Shown here: in pieces, positions 1-10,253 of the stretch
How positions within the stretch are numbered: position 1 is the stretch's first letter
How the letters are laid out: each line of letters begins with the position of its first letter
Origin: Cladorhizidae sp. MBARI D1340-BT2
Taxonomy: Eukaryota; Porifera; Demospongiae; Poecilosclerida; Cladorhizidae
Length of the DNA: 64,000 bases
NCBI GenBank assembly: GCA_028752905.1
Contig: JAQNBH010000009.1
Span: forward strand, 43,716,509 to 43,780,508
Direction: 5' to 3'
Notes under the pieces: model-generated
Told to the model about the DNA's origin: nothing
What the model saw: only the letters and a program-made list of their open reading frames with translations
Databases searched by the model: none
Made by a program: the position numbers and the translations under genes

Positions 1-107
1 TCCTCCTACCTTTCTCCAGTGTAGCAATTTGGTAAAAAGGTTCTGGCTAGCGAGACTAGCTAAACCTATGGAGCAGCTAGTAGTACTGTCAACTCTTGGT
101 ACGCTAG

Positions 108-591
108 TCAGCTAAGAGTTGTCAACAACAAAGGAAAGGCAACCTGACTCGACATGGGTTGATTGAAACATCTCGGAATACAATAGCTTACAGTACCTTT
201 GATATGGTTTGACAGAAACAAGTCGTCCTCTCCACTAGTCGAGCTGATCAGCACATCATACTTGCTAGGAGAAGACTCTGCAGGTGGAGGTCCACTACTC
301 GCAGTTGCAGCCGTAGCACCAACTATCAAGCACCATATTTGACACCATTAAAGTCAGAAGAGCAATAAAGATCGCTAGCTAGCTAGATACACGAAGCTAC
401 AGATATACCTGCACCATCTGTGTTTTCCGAGGGAGCGCCCGGCTGCACGGTAGAAGACTTCCTGCGGGCATGTCTGGAGTGCTTATCACCCATAATCTGA
501 CCTTCACACAATTCGGCGACAACGAAGCTGGCGGACTGACACTGAGGAGACGGTTGGATTGGAAACGCCCAAAAGTGTTTTTCCGACGCAA
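108..591 (-). other. Possible host-gene exon fragments, unassigned
   Basis: Two short open stretches lie on the minus strand. The first (591 down to about 409) starts with ATG and meets a GT at CAG|GTATAT. The second (about 330 down to 204) ends near AAG|GTACTG. The second contains KYDVLISSTSGEDD, which faintly recalls the first strand of a TIR domain, but no further TIR motif follows. The reading phases of the two stretches do not join cleanly with the splice sites I can see. This could be a remnant of a host gene running off the window, or chance. Function unknown. The rest of 1-600 shows nothing else. Confidence 0.15.
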
Positions 592-792
592 GTCATTTTA
601 ATATCGCGCGCATTTTTTTAATGAAGAGGTAACATGAAAATTAATAATTATTTTTAGATGGCTTTGTGAGAAAATATAGATAGACTGACTGAGTTGTGCT
701 GTGCAAGAGATTAGCAGTGGTGGAAGGATCATAGCGAGTGGGTTGAAGTGACAAAAGGCTGCAGGTTACTGTGAAGAAGTTGTTTTGCATTT

Positions 793-1010
793 TTAGTGAC
801 GAGTGAAGAGATGGCTTAGTGAAGAGGAAGGGTAGTCTAAAACCCAGTTTTTACAAAATAGAATTGTAAATAAGATGGGAGGACTGAGGCTCCCAAAGGA
901 AAGAAAGGCATTCCAAATAAGGGTGGGTAGGATAAGTATGGAGGCAAAGAATAGTATATAGTTGGTAGATGCGATGAACAAACACATTTTTTTCATCTGT
1001 TCCAAGACTC
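793..1010 (-). pseudogene. LINE reverse-transcriptase tail fragment, inverted arm
   Basis: Read on the minus strand, this gives a peptide with an ILFFASILILPTLIW-like segment followed by CKNWVLDYPSSL. It matches the pattern of the region after the RT palm in CR1/L2-type LINEs (a line of about LY.SLVLP.L.Y..VW followed by LC...W..DY), as seen better preserved in the LINE at 56033-56518. No RT catalytic motif is left. It sits head-to-head with a second copy of the same region starting at 962 on the plus strand, so the two form a foldback. Truncated and dead. Confidence 0.45.
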
Positions 1011-1607
1011 GTAAATTACTTGGCCTCCCCTCCATCATTTCTACTGCTATTCAGACACTTCTACTCTTCTTTGCCTCTACACTTCTCTTATCCGTCCCCA
1101 TCTGGAGTACTGTTCTTTTCTCTGGGCATCAATCATCCCATCATTCTTCTCATCTTGAGAGAATAAAGCATGTAAATTATGTAGTAAACATTGGTCCTTG
1201 GACTACACATCTCTTCTCATCAAGCTTCATCTTCCATCTCTATCCCCTCGCTGCCGTAATGCCAAACTTATCTTTTTCTTCAAACTTATTCACAATAACC
1301 TAAATTTTCCTTCTAGCCTCCCACCATGCCAACCAACTCCCTGCTACAACCTCCGATCCCTCCACCCCAGTAATCGTCTGCTAGCCCAATACAGAACTCA
1401 GTCTGCTTACCTTTCATTTCCCCCTACAACTACTAGACTCTGGTGGAACTCTCTCCCCAATTAATTCACTTGGACAATTTAAGCACTGTATTCAACACCA
1501 CTTATCATCACTTAACTTTTAACTACTTAACTATATATATATTCCTCCATGTATTTGTTTACATATTTTTACTCTTCATATTAGCCTCTTGGCTATTGAG
1601 TATGATC

Positions 1608-1611
<4 letters not shown>
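962..1611 (+). pseudogene. LINE 3' end (RT tail plus 3' UTR)
   Basis: The plus strand carries two overlapping frames (from 962 and 1198) that together give the C-terminal tail of a CR1/L2-like LINE ORF2: KTRKLLGLPSII, then LLLFFASTLLLSVPIW, then LDYTSLLIKLHLPSLSPR, ending TRLWWNSLPN near 1461. The same order occurs in the LINE at 56033-56518 (minus). At least one frameshift separates the pieces. The 3' UTR ends in a small hairpin at 1582-1595 (TAGCC, loop TCTT, GGCTA), then GAGTATGATCTTTTT and a CA microsatellite, which is a typical LINE 3' end. The 5' part is missing, consistent with 5' truncation. Confidence 0.6.
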
Positions 1612-1612
<1 letters not shown>

Positions 1613-1651
<39 letters not shown>

Positions 1652-1662
1652 ATATATATATA
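1613..1662. repeat. (CA)n-(TA)n microsatellite at LINE 3' end
   Basis: About 18 CA units followed by about 6 TA units. It directly follows the LINE 3' UTR hairpin and probably grew from the element's 3' tail. Confidence 0.9.
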
Positions 1663-1863
1663 GGAGACCAAATAATGTTCAAGCCTTGTGGGAGATGGAG
1701 ATGCGACGAGATGAAGTGAGAATTCGCAGACATTTAAACTCACTAACTAATTGAATGGAAGACAAATGCCACACAGAGGCGGAGACTTAGTAAAATGAGA
1801 TTGAAATAAACATTGACCAAGTTTTTTTAATGGCAGATGGCAAAAACAAAGCTCTTCTTCTTT

Positions 1864-1983
1864 CATTATTATTTAATATTATTCCTGTTATTATTATATT
1901 GTTGTTGTTATTGTAGTTATTGTTATTATTGTTATTGTTAGTAGTAGTAGTAGTAGTAGTGTTGTTGTTGTTGTTGTTATTAT
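1864..1983. repeat. Compound trinucleotide microsatellite
   Basis: Runs of ATT, GTT and GTA triplets in a row; the minus strand would read as poly-Asn and poly-Thr. No coding role inferred. Confidence 0.9.
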
Positions 1984-2013
1984 GTGACAAATTTGGAATT
2001 GGCTAGCTCTATA

Positions 2014-2037
2014 GTTTCATGTGAAAGCAGTCATCAG
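2014..2037 (-). ncRNA. Hammerhead ribozyme core motif at end of Penelope-like element
   Basis: On the minus strand the sequence reads CTGATGA, a short stem II around a TTTCA-like loop (TG...CA pairing), then GAAAC: the two invariant segments of a hammerhead in the right order and spacing. It lies immediately downstream of the GIY-YIG fragment of a Penelope-like element. Penelope-like elements are known to carry type I hammerheads in their terminal repeats, so the position fits. Stem II is short and stems I and III were not fully paired by eye, so activity is uncertain. Confidence 0.55.
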
Positions 2038-2040
2038 AGA

Positions 2041-2815
2041 CAATGAGGAACTGAGATGAGAGATGGGTATATATGAGGTGGAATGGTGTGTATGTAAATG
2101 GAGTGATTGACAGTTTGTCAGATGGGGTGATCGACAGATGAAGGTTGTCAATGTGTGTTTTTGAGGAGGAACTTATTGTGCCTGCACTCTGAGAGGAATT
2201 CAAGTTTAGAGTTGTTTGTTTGTCTAAGTAGATGATGTGGAGTTTCTCTGAGAGGCATAAGTTACAGTGTTGTGATGTAGTCGAGTAGGATGGTGCTCTG
2301 TCCATGATCACCATTTATGTTCAACTGTGTTTATGTGTTTGAGTTTCCATATGAATCTAGAGAATGCAGAGCTGTTTCTTTTGTCTTCATGCTTGAAAGT
2401 GAACCTGTGGCTTGTGTAGCATGCCTTGAAAGTTGTGTCAGTGAGTCCAATGTTGTGTTTTTCATCGTGGTTGGTGGAGACAGTAGCTTTGTAGATGACT
2501 GATGAGGCACGACAGCCATCCAGTGGACAATCCTTCTTGTTTTGGCAGACACATGTCTTGTTAGGCCCCTCTTGTTGGTTGGCTTCTTGTTGTGTGTCTT
2601 GACGATGCTGTTATGTTTCTGGGGCAAGAGTAGCTGACCCTGACATTGCTGGTGCTGTGCCTTTCGGGAAGTGGAACTTGATGAGGCTGAGGAGCATTTG
2701 GGTGATGTTAGTTTTCATGTTTACTGAGTGGCGTGTAATCTGCATGCCTCTTGATGTACTGGAGCTGATTGCGGTCAGTATTGCATTTGGTGCTGGTAGC
2801 CACTGCCATGAAGAT
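2041..2815 (-). pseudogene. Penelope-like element C-terminus with GIY-YIG endonuclease
   Basis: Minus-strand reading gives, across frameshifts: NMKTNITQMLLSLIKFHFPK, then a Cys-rich CPLDGC stretch, then the GIY-YIG-type core VIYKATV...HNIGLTDTTFKACY..H, then RNSSAFSRFIWKL, then the linker RAPSYSTTSQHCNLCLSEK. The IYKATV/IGLT pair and the CNLCLSEK linker are typical of the endonuclease region that follows the RT in endonuclease-positive Penelope-like elements. Several frameshifts make it a pseudogene. The RT itself is not present here. A hammerhead motif follows at 2014-2037. Downstream (upper coordinate) the fragment meets an inverted piece of the same family. Confidence 0.65.
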
Positions 2816-2837
2816 TTTTTTGGTAGTCAAGTGCTAT

Positions 2838-3000
2838 GATCCATCTATAATCAAGCAGCTTGTTCTATATATCAACAAACAAATCACTAGCATCTCAGAC
2901 AGTGACAGCACCTTCAATAAAGTGGCACCAAACCTCCAAAAAGCTCTTCCTGGCAGTGGCTACCAACACCAAATGCACGCCGACCTCCAACAACACCAAT
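2838..3000 (+). pseudogene. Penelope-like element fragment, inverted relative to neighbour
   Basis: Plus-strand frame with SIIKQLVLYINKQITSISDS followed by TFNKVAPNLQKALPGSGYQH. The pattern 'IIKQL...IN..I..IS....FNK..P.YQ.AL..SGY' is the segment between RT and the Cys-rich/GIY-YIG part in Penelope-like elements, i.e. the region just N-terminal to what 2041-2815 encodes on the other strand. The segment TGGCAGTGGCTACC occurs in both fragments in inverted orientation (around 2795-2812 and 2951-2964), so the two are head-to-head copies. Confidence 0.55.
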
Positions 3001-5149
3001 CAGCATCAACCCAAACACTGCACTCATGCTGACCGGTGCTCCTAATAGGTGCTAACTTGTGAAACAAAGTGTCATTTCTGTCCAGCCATAATGCCATGTG
3101 ACCGGAGCTGGCAGTCATTTTGTGTGCAATCATGTTAAAACAACATCATCACAAAGGGAAGACGTTCAGCTAAGCATAGAAGTGGATGATGGCTCATTAG
3201 AGGATCGTGACCATGGGCTACAGTACTAACCCCTCCCTTTCAAAATTGGATCTGTCCCCGACATACACAAGAAGCTGCTTTTCCAAATGTGCTTCAAATT
3301 TTCACAAAGACCTTTGGCCTTCATACATTGCATCATAGACACTTTAGACTTAGAGTATGTCCATAGGCCTAACCAAGCATGAGCAAAGACGTACATATTC
3401 TATCTGTCAAAGACGTACATATTCTATCTGTCAAATTTCTTAAAGCTATTACTCGGTGTGGAGCCTGTATTGTTTCTGTCAGAGTGCTGGTGTGTTAGAG
3501 CAATTGACAAACGGATCGTTCATATTCACATGAAAAAGTAATAGAAAAACAATGCAGGGTCAACTCCATCAAACACAAAGGTGACATAATTATGCAAATA
3601 TTGGTATGATATTGCATGTTAGTGCCCCCCACTTGTTAATATTAGCCTTCTAATTGTCCAAGGTCACCTTTACAATTGTCCTTTTACAGAACATAGTTTC
3701 CAAGTACATATCGGAGCTGTGTGTGTGTGTGCATGTGTGCATGCGTGTGTGCATGCGTGCATGCGTGTGTGTGTAAAAATTTGGTTCTCATAAGGATCAG
3801 CACAGTACCACTTCCCCCCCTCCCCCCTTCTAGGTTTGTGCCTAAAACTACGGCAAGAGTGATCATCACATTGCCAACATCTCCACCACCACTCTGACAA
3901 AAGGTGGATCACACCCGCTTACTGCTCCCTCCAGTTCTTGCCTTCAGGTTGAGAAGGTATTGAACCAGTCAGCAAACACGGCAATGAAACAGACACAAAA
4001 ATGTTGTCCAAGACATGCTTAACATTTATTGGATATGCTATGATGTACATTCCAACTAGAGCCCAGCAGATGATGTCGCAAAACCCTACACTTTGTACTG
4101 CTAGTTGAGCTTGGACTTGTTAATGGACGTGAATTGATGCAGATCTGCTCTTATGTCTGGCCTTAAATATTTGACACACATTGCATATAATTATACCTTT
4201 TATGAACCTTTAAATTTTAGCCATGTCCACAAACAGTTATTAAGCAATCTAGAGAAGCACCTACCTGGGTGAGAGCAATTGGGGATTGAGATTCAGACTG
4301 GATGGAAAGCAGTCAAAACTAACATGCATGACCTCCAACATCTCAATATAATACTTGCGGATATTATCGTCGTTGCTTATTCACAATCAAGTGCTGGCAA
4401 TTCACTTGATCTAATGTTGACTTCTGCAACAGAAATCTCAGAAGAAATGTGATCTGTGCATATGTCAGACTAACGATTCGACCTGAGCTCTGGTGGATTC
4501 CTCAAGATAGGAGTTTCATCCTTCGTAATGGACATCTTGTTCTGAAAAATATCACAAGCAGTTTTGAGCTCATTTCTGCTTACATCCACAAATGCTGGGT
4601 TGTAGAATGGAGTGGGCGTAGGAGGCAATTTTGGGTAGAAAAAAATTGTTGTGAGAAAACAGTAGGTTCTGGGAGAACATTCTTCAGTCCATCACAAAGA
4701 TTTCTTCGGGTTCTGTCCATGTGAAGTCCTTCTGTTCTGGGGGAATATGAGGATGGGGAGCTATATTAGCAATGGCTTAATTAAAATCAACAGGCCATGT
4801 ACTGACATTGTTGACTTTTTTTCCTGGACTTCTGAGCAGCACACCCTCGTCTTATGATTTTCAACCTTGAAATGGATTGCTGCTGCATGTGACCAACCCC
4901 TCACCAAATAGAGACTTCATGACTACACTAGTAGATGTTACTCAACCAGTCATGCACATACAGAGTGCAAATACATCATCATTACTTTAGCAATGGCCCA
5001 TTCATTAGCACTCTCTGATCATTTCTGGCTGGCAGTTTTCAACAGACTGAAGCTGGTCCCAGAGTGCCTAAAACTTATTCTTCCCATGTAACCAGCATCA
5101 AAATACTTGAAGGCATCCAGCTGCTCTGTGTTGGTCTCCTAATGGAAAT
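3001..5149. other. No gene recognised; small repeats and a possible LINE scrap
   Basis: I see no convincing gene. Items present: a perfect 24-bp tandem duplication at 3385-3432; a GT/GCAT-rich microsatellite at about 3719-3774; and around 4325-4440 a plus-strand phrase (DLQHLNIILADI..., NSLDLMLTSATEI) that resembles the C-terminal part of a LINE endonuclease ('...LDLVLTS...'), too short and isolated to assign. Confidence 0.4.
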
Positions 5150-5240
5150 TAGTGAAGAAATTCCGCATCTAGTCGAAACGTCGAGTGAAGTTGATTATTG
5201 AGAAGGTGATTTTAATGTTATGTCAACTGAGAGTTCATAG
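5150..5240 (+). ncRNA. Degenerate hammerhead / Penelope-type terminal repeat piece
   Basis: Contains GCATCTAGTCGAAACGTCGAG, the 3' half of a hammerhead (end of stem II, GAAAC, stem III), preceded by a decayed AGTGAAGAA where CTGATGAAG is expected. It is followed by AAGTTGATTATTGAGAAGG and TTATGTCAAC, a tail that recurs after the motifs at 34146 and 59009 and, in part, at 54405. The 5' core is mutated, so it is unlikely to cleave. Part of a dispersed family. Confidence 0.45.
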
Positions 5241-5563
5241 AAAGAATAGCAAATGTGGATCATCATCGGTAGACAGGTCAATGCAATTTCTCAACTATCT
5301 CTTTTTTGCCTCATTGTTTGGTATCTGAAAATAGCTATCAATCCTTCTAACTACATACTGTATATCATATCCATTCATCTTACTGCATGCTGGGTACTAT
5401 ATAACACATTTTTCCTCTTTGCCAACCTGAATGGATGTCTAGGAAGCGTTCTGTTTACCAAAAATGAATAATACACAAAGAAAAAAAGGGGGGGGGGGGG
5501 ACCTTATAAACAGCTTGACCTGTTTAAAGAAGAAAGGAAACAAAACTAAACATGTATAATTGA
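5241..5563. other. No gene recognised
   Basis: Nothing recognisable as coding. A poly-G run of about 13 bases sits at 5488-5500. Confidence 0.4.
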
Positions 5564-5970
5564 TGACCCTTTACCACATATATATTTAATTGGCATTTTA
5601 AAAATTTTTTTAATATAATCAGAATTGAAATATAAAGATCACCATTCAGAATGTGCACTCTAAGATTGTTCTCAAGCTATGCTTGACTTAACAAAAAGTT
5701 AAATAGAAGCAAGCAACTATATAGGTGATCCCTGGCTGACTCAACAACAAAGTGTATGCGCAGACTTGTGTAGGGCACAGCAATTATTGTTTGATATGAG
5801 TGGTTGGTTGGTCTGTTGCAGCTTGGTTCTAAAAAGGTTTTATTAACTATAATAGTGGTAAAAAAAGGGGGTGGAGGAAGGGGTAGATGACCCTTTACCA
5901 TTTTAATTATTTTTATATGGTAAAGGATTATCTTGGTTGTGGGTACACTCTTGTTTTCTTTCTTGTCTAG
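5564..5970. repeat. Dispersed non-coding repeat with GACCCTTTACC motifs
   Basis: GACCCTTTACC occurs at 5564-5574 and 5889-5899, and its partial inverse GGTAAAGGATTA near 5919. The segment 'GATCCCTGGCTGACTC' (about 5727) and the later 'TTGTGGGTACACTC' (about 5936) recur in the same order at about 62563 and 63030-63050. This marks a short repeat family present twice in the window, probably a solo LTR or non-autonomous element. No coding potential. The 11-base motif also occurs in the LTRs of Ty3 elements A-D. Confidence 0.4.
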
Positions 5971-7233
5971 TTGTTCGATAATAATGTTCTGTACAAAAAA
6001 AGAAATGTTTGGACACTGTCTGTGATGATACCTAATACCTATAATAGATTAAGTATTCAAGACTATACCAAAGTTGCTATTTATCAGTGAACAAAACTCC
6101 CACAAACGTAACGGCAACTTGCAGCAGGAGTGTGACATTGGTGCATTAAGCCAGCTCAAGACAACCAATTAGTTAGCTATGTAAAAAGATGCTATGTAAA
6201 AGCTATGTAAAAAGATGGCAATAATTTGTGGCAGCAGTTCCACAATGGTTCCACAATGGCTCCAGGAAGTTGAGTGATAGTCATTAGCAGCAAATTTTTT
6301 GTGATAATTCGGGGGCATACCGTGATGAGCAATTGCCTTGATGTTCAGTACACTTCACGCATGTATTTCCAGCTCTTCTATCTTTTACTATCTATAGTAA
6401 TAGTGTGTAGCGATCCTTGAGGTTGAAATCCGGACTGCCTAAATTGGATTGCTTGCTGAAGAACTCCAACTCCGTGTGCAATCCTTTACCAAATTAGCAT
6501 TTAGTTAAAGGGTCTCATTTGTGATGGTGGCAGGATAAGTTCATGCCAAAAGTAAAAATAACGACCTGTTTTTTTAAAATCAGACTATCAGACTATGCTA
6601 TGCTGTGTATAGTTCTTTGAGAAGTAGATTTGCTTGAAAACAGATCCAGCTGTGGACTAATATAGCTTTTATTAAATACAGCATGTGAACCAGCTAGATT
6701 GAGGTTGACAATCTAACTGGCTCACATTTAACATCTGTGCTTTTTTCTTTACAGTGGCAAGTTGTGGAATATTTGGAGTTTTCTGGTACAAATTGTTATA
6801 AAATTTGACCTTTTATATGCAAGCATAATTATTATTATAAGAAGTTACTTGAAGATGGATTTTTTTTGTCTGCCAGTTTATACCTTTGCAAGGATTATTC
6901 AAGGCACACTGGATAAAAATAATATTACCTTGAACCAAACTAGCATTTCGTCTGCTATGAAGTTATAATAATAGTTCTGTTGAGCCTTGAGATAGGCCAC
7001 TAAGTATATACATACAAATAATAAATGACAATGACTACTAGAGAAAAAACATGAATTAACTACTTGAATGTTGATTTAATCTTAATCTTGATACTGCTGA
7101 GCCTGTTAAGGTCACCACATATACTACAGCACAGTGTGAGACTATGTAACAGTAAATAACACTAAGAACAATATAATATTATCAATAGTACTCAAGTTAA
7201 TCAGTGTCCCGCTGCTCAAAGAGGGGGGGAGGG
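5971..7233. other. No gene recognised
   Basis: AT-rich sequence with only short, unconvincing open frames. A few local duplications (GCTATGTAAAAAGATG near 6178-6215) are present. Another ATCCTTTACC occurs at 6481. Confidence 0.4.
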
Positions 7234-7414
7234 TAGATAATAGAGCTATTGCTCATTTGATCAAAGATGCAACTATGTATAAATAGGTTCTTAAGAATAG
7301 CATTGATGTTATGCGCATGCGTACATGTATGGCAATACTTGGTAAAGGATCGTGTACGAGGATGTGTCTACAGCTAGTGTATAATGTTATCTAGCTATTG
7401 CATAGTATTGTCTA
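7234..7414 (-). repeat. 3' LTR of truncated Ty3-family element D
   Basis: In element orientation (minus) this 181-bp segment begins TAGACAATAC and ends CTATTATCTA, the TAG...CTA termini seen in elements B and C, and contains GATCCTTTACC (7341-7351 on the plus strand as GGTAAAGGATC). A purine tract CTTGGAGGGAGA (7415-7426) abuts it internally, as expected for a polypurine tract before a 3' LTR. GCGCATGCGTACATGTATG is shared with the LTR of element B. The partner LTR is absent. Confidence 0.7.
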
Positions 7415-7740
7415 TCTCCCTCCAAGTCTTTATGTATGCCATAAAGGCTGAGTTAATAGTGTAACCGGTCTGGTGGTTTCCTATCTCTGGTGGATCTTCG
7501 GAGTGGTGGGGGGCCTGGTGTTTGGGGGCTGCCCTGTTTTGGAATGAGGGGGGCAGCTGGTGATGCTGGAGTCTGGATCGGTTGGCTTGGGTTCGAGATC
7601 TCTGGTGGGGGAGGGGTGGTAGGTCGGGTTGGGGAGTTGCTCTCCTGGGGTGGTGGGTTACCTGGGCTCCGCAAAATAGTGACTTTGTTCGGGGATGACG
7701 ATGGGGGGGAGGTGCCAAAGACATAAGGACATTGGACCCT
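7415..7740 (-). pseudogene. Pol C-terminal tail of truncated Ty3 element D
   Basis: A Pro/Ser/Thr-rich minus-strand frame ends LRRSTRDRKPPDRLHY, equivalent to the tails PRRSKRGPKPIDRY of element B and LLRRSTRESKQP of element C. It stops close to the purine tract and 3' LTR at 7234-7426. Everything upstream of the tail (integrase, RT, Gag) is missing; similarity stops near 7740. This is a 5'-truncated or deleted relic of the same family as elements A-C. Confidence 0.65.
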
Positions 7741-8945
7741 AGGTGCCAAACATTAAGTATTTCTTCTTCTCCCACTACTCGAGTACATTTCCCATTACAA
7801 TTCTGTCTACCTTATCCAACACCTCTTCCTTTGCCCCTGCTACTCATCTACCCAACATTAGGCCTACTCTCCCTTCATCTTCATTTCTCCATTCTACCAC
7901 CCTCAGACCCTTCAATGCCCACGACTATATCCAATAATCTTCCCCGATCAACCCACACTACAAGAAATGCACAACATCTTCCACAATACCTTCATCACAA
8001 AGCTCACATCTACCACCCCGACGACACATGATACCACATCTCACCTTGTCACCCAAGAGTCCTGCTGATGCTGTTCTTAACCTAAATCTCAACCTCACTT
8101 CCCGTGTTACTAAATCCTACATATCTTTCTTGTCCAAACTCTTCTTTAGCTAGCTTAAACCACTTGATGAGGCTGGATTTCCCTCCTACTTCTTCCCACC
8201 ACTCTTCATTATTACACAATTCCTCCATGTCACACTTGAGCCTACTATCTCCAACGTTCTTCCCCCCCCCCCCCCCCCCCCCCAAACTTCCTTTTCAGCT
8301 CAGCCCACAAACCTGGACAATCACTTAGCAGTGCCACAACTTTTTTAACTGCTTATCTTCCATTCTCTGCAACTTATTAAAATGAGTTTTAGCACATATG
8401 ATTTTTGGGGGGATAGGGCCCATGATTTTTAAATGTGGATTAAATAAGCTATTGTTGACTGCACTCATACAGACCACATTGTATATACACTATGCAAATT
8501 AGCACATCTAACCATACTGTAATGTTTATTGTTATCATGACGACAACCGGGCAGCTACAACCTCCTTCAAGAGCTTGGTTTCAATTACACAGGAGAACTC
8601 CACATAATATGTTTTGGTAGGGGATCACTCTTGGACTTGTAAACATAGGAGCGAGAACCCAACAACATGGACATGTTTATCGAGTTGACGATTCTTTACC
8701 CATTATATTTACTTCTTCTGGGAGCGGAAGCGATCCTTCAAGACTGAATTTCACAGGGTTAAAAAATTAACTTTTTGGAGTTGCTGGTTAACTACCTTAG
8801 AGAGGGAAAGGCATTTTGGAGCTAAAATAGCTACCATTAGGTTAGAAGCTGCCAAAGTGAGTTTTAGCCGAGATATAAACTCTTGTGTGTTTGGTATCGG
8901 TCATTTTGAAGTGAGAGTACCGCAAGACAAATTTCTTATATATTT
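7741..8945. other. Ser/Pro-rich open region, unassigned; poly-C tract
   Basis: From 7743 to 8328 the plus strand has broken Ser/Pro/Leu-rich frames that look like decayed retroelement coding sequence, but no motif identifies them. A 22-base poly-C tract occupies 8262-8283. From 8330 to 8945 I see nothing coding. Confidence 0.35.
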
Positions 8946-8969
8946 TTAAGGTCAGCTTAGGTCATGTGC

Positions 8970-9388
8970 CTAGTTATTATTACTCCTAGTTATTATTATT
9001 ATTACTATTATTAGTACTCCTAGTTATATTACTACTAGTTATTATTATTACTCCTAGTTATAACTCTTAGTTATTATTATTACTCCTAGTTATTATTATT
9101 ATTATTATAACTCCTAGTATTATAACAGGAGTTATTATACTCCTAGTTATTATTATCCTAGTTATTATTATTACTCCTAGTTATAATAATAATATTATTA
9201 TTATTACTCCTATATATATAGTTATTATTATTATTACTCCTAGTTATATTACTCCTAGTTATTATTATTATAACTCCTAGTTATTATTATTATTATTACT
9301 CCTAGTTATATTACTCCTAGTTATTATTATTACTCCTAGTTATATTACTCCTAGTTATTATTATTACTCCTAGTTATTATTACTCCTA

Positions 9389-9450
<62 letters not shown>

Positions 9451-9612
9451 TACTATTACTACTCCTAGTTATTATTATTATTATAACTCCTAGTTATTAT
9501 TATTACTCCTAGTTATTATTATTATTACTACTAGTAGTTATTATTATTATTATAACTCCTAGTTATTATTATTCCTAGTTATTATTATTATTATTATAAC
9601 TCCTAGTTATAT
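8970..9612. repeat. ATT-rich satellite with CTCCTAGTTATTATT units
   Basis: About 640 bp of irregular repeats of (TTA)n punctuated by ACTCCTAG. The spacer phrase CTCCTAGTTATTATTATTA recurs more than 20 times with variable numbers of ATT triplets, including a long pure run near 9390-9450. No coding content. Confidence 0.9.
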
Positions 9613-9640
9613 TATAATTACATGCAACTTTTTATTATTG

Positions 9641-10093
9641 TTAAACTATATTATAATAATATAAGAAGAAGACGTCAAATATTTCCCAAACCACTTGGCT
9701 GATTATTGCCCAGAGAACCCAGCACTGAAGCAGCATTGCCATGTTGCACAGCAACCGAAATCCTTTGCAAGGTACTGGTAAGCATTCATTTCCAAAGTTG
9801 CCCTCCTCACTCGTCACCCTAGCTCCCCTGCATTTTCGGCCCGAAAGTCCCACATGTCTCTACCATCACTGCTATAAAGAGGTATGATGGATCTAGGTGG
9901 CAGTACTTGGACACCTTGTTGCTCTCTGCTGAGCAGCCACTGTCTCTGGCTCAGTCACTGCCATGTGGATGTTCATGCAGCGAAGATGTGCAACAGGTTG
10001 CATCCCATATAAGTCGTCCACTAGACCTGGTATGATGGGCATTCCATCTGGCCTCTTTCCATCTGATTGTAGCAGACCTGTTGGCTCGAGCAA
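9641..10093 (-). pseudogene. Retroelement-type C-terminal fragment (SDGKRPDG motif)
   Basis: The minus strand reads EPTGLLQSDGKRPDG followed, across frameshifts, by a WDATC-like phrase, then VETCGTFGPK and RISVAVQHGNAASVLGSL. This set of motifs in this order is common at the C-terminus of multicopy retroelement-like proteins in invertebrate genomes; I cannot name the superfamily with certainty. At least two frameshifts and missing upstream sequence make it a pseudogene. It is followed downstream (lower coordinate) by the ATT satellite and preceded by a hammerhead-like hairpin at 10137-10210. Confidence 0.5.
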
Positions 10094-10136
10094 TAAGTGT
10101 CAAAAAAGAATTAACACAATTTCTGTAAATTTATCT

Positions 10137-10210
10137 TTTATTGCTAATGTTTCAATGGAACACCCGTCTTCATCATGACTAAAAGACTGTTGGTTGAAAC
10201 AGCAATAAAA
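10137..10210 (-). ncRNA. Hammerhead-like motif inside a 10-bp inverted repeat
   Basis: On the minus strand: TTTTATTGCT, then ATGATGAAGACGG, a loop, CCATTGAAAC, then AGCAATAAAA. The outer arms are perfect 10-bp inverted repeats (10137-10146 and 10201-10210). The inner part has the hammerhead order (C/A)TGATGA, stem II, GAAAC, but the first core base is A instead of C and stem II has one A-C mismatch, so it is probably a decayed copy. Confidence 0.4.
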
Positions 10211-10253
10211 AGCTCATACCATATTTTCAAACTTTTTTCAAAACCAACAAAAC

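Noticed and set aside
108..329. TIR-domain gene
   Set aside because: Only the first few residues resemble a TIR start; no further TIR boxes and the splice phases do not fit, so it is left as an unassigned fragment.
1787..1990. Poly-Asn/Thr open frame
   Set aside because: Translation of a trinucleotide microsatellite.
4325..4440. Possible LINE endonuclease fragment (NSLDLMLTS phrase)
   Set aside because: Too short and without neighbouring motifs; kept only as a remark in the intergenic entry.
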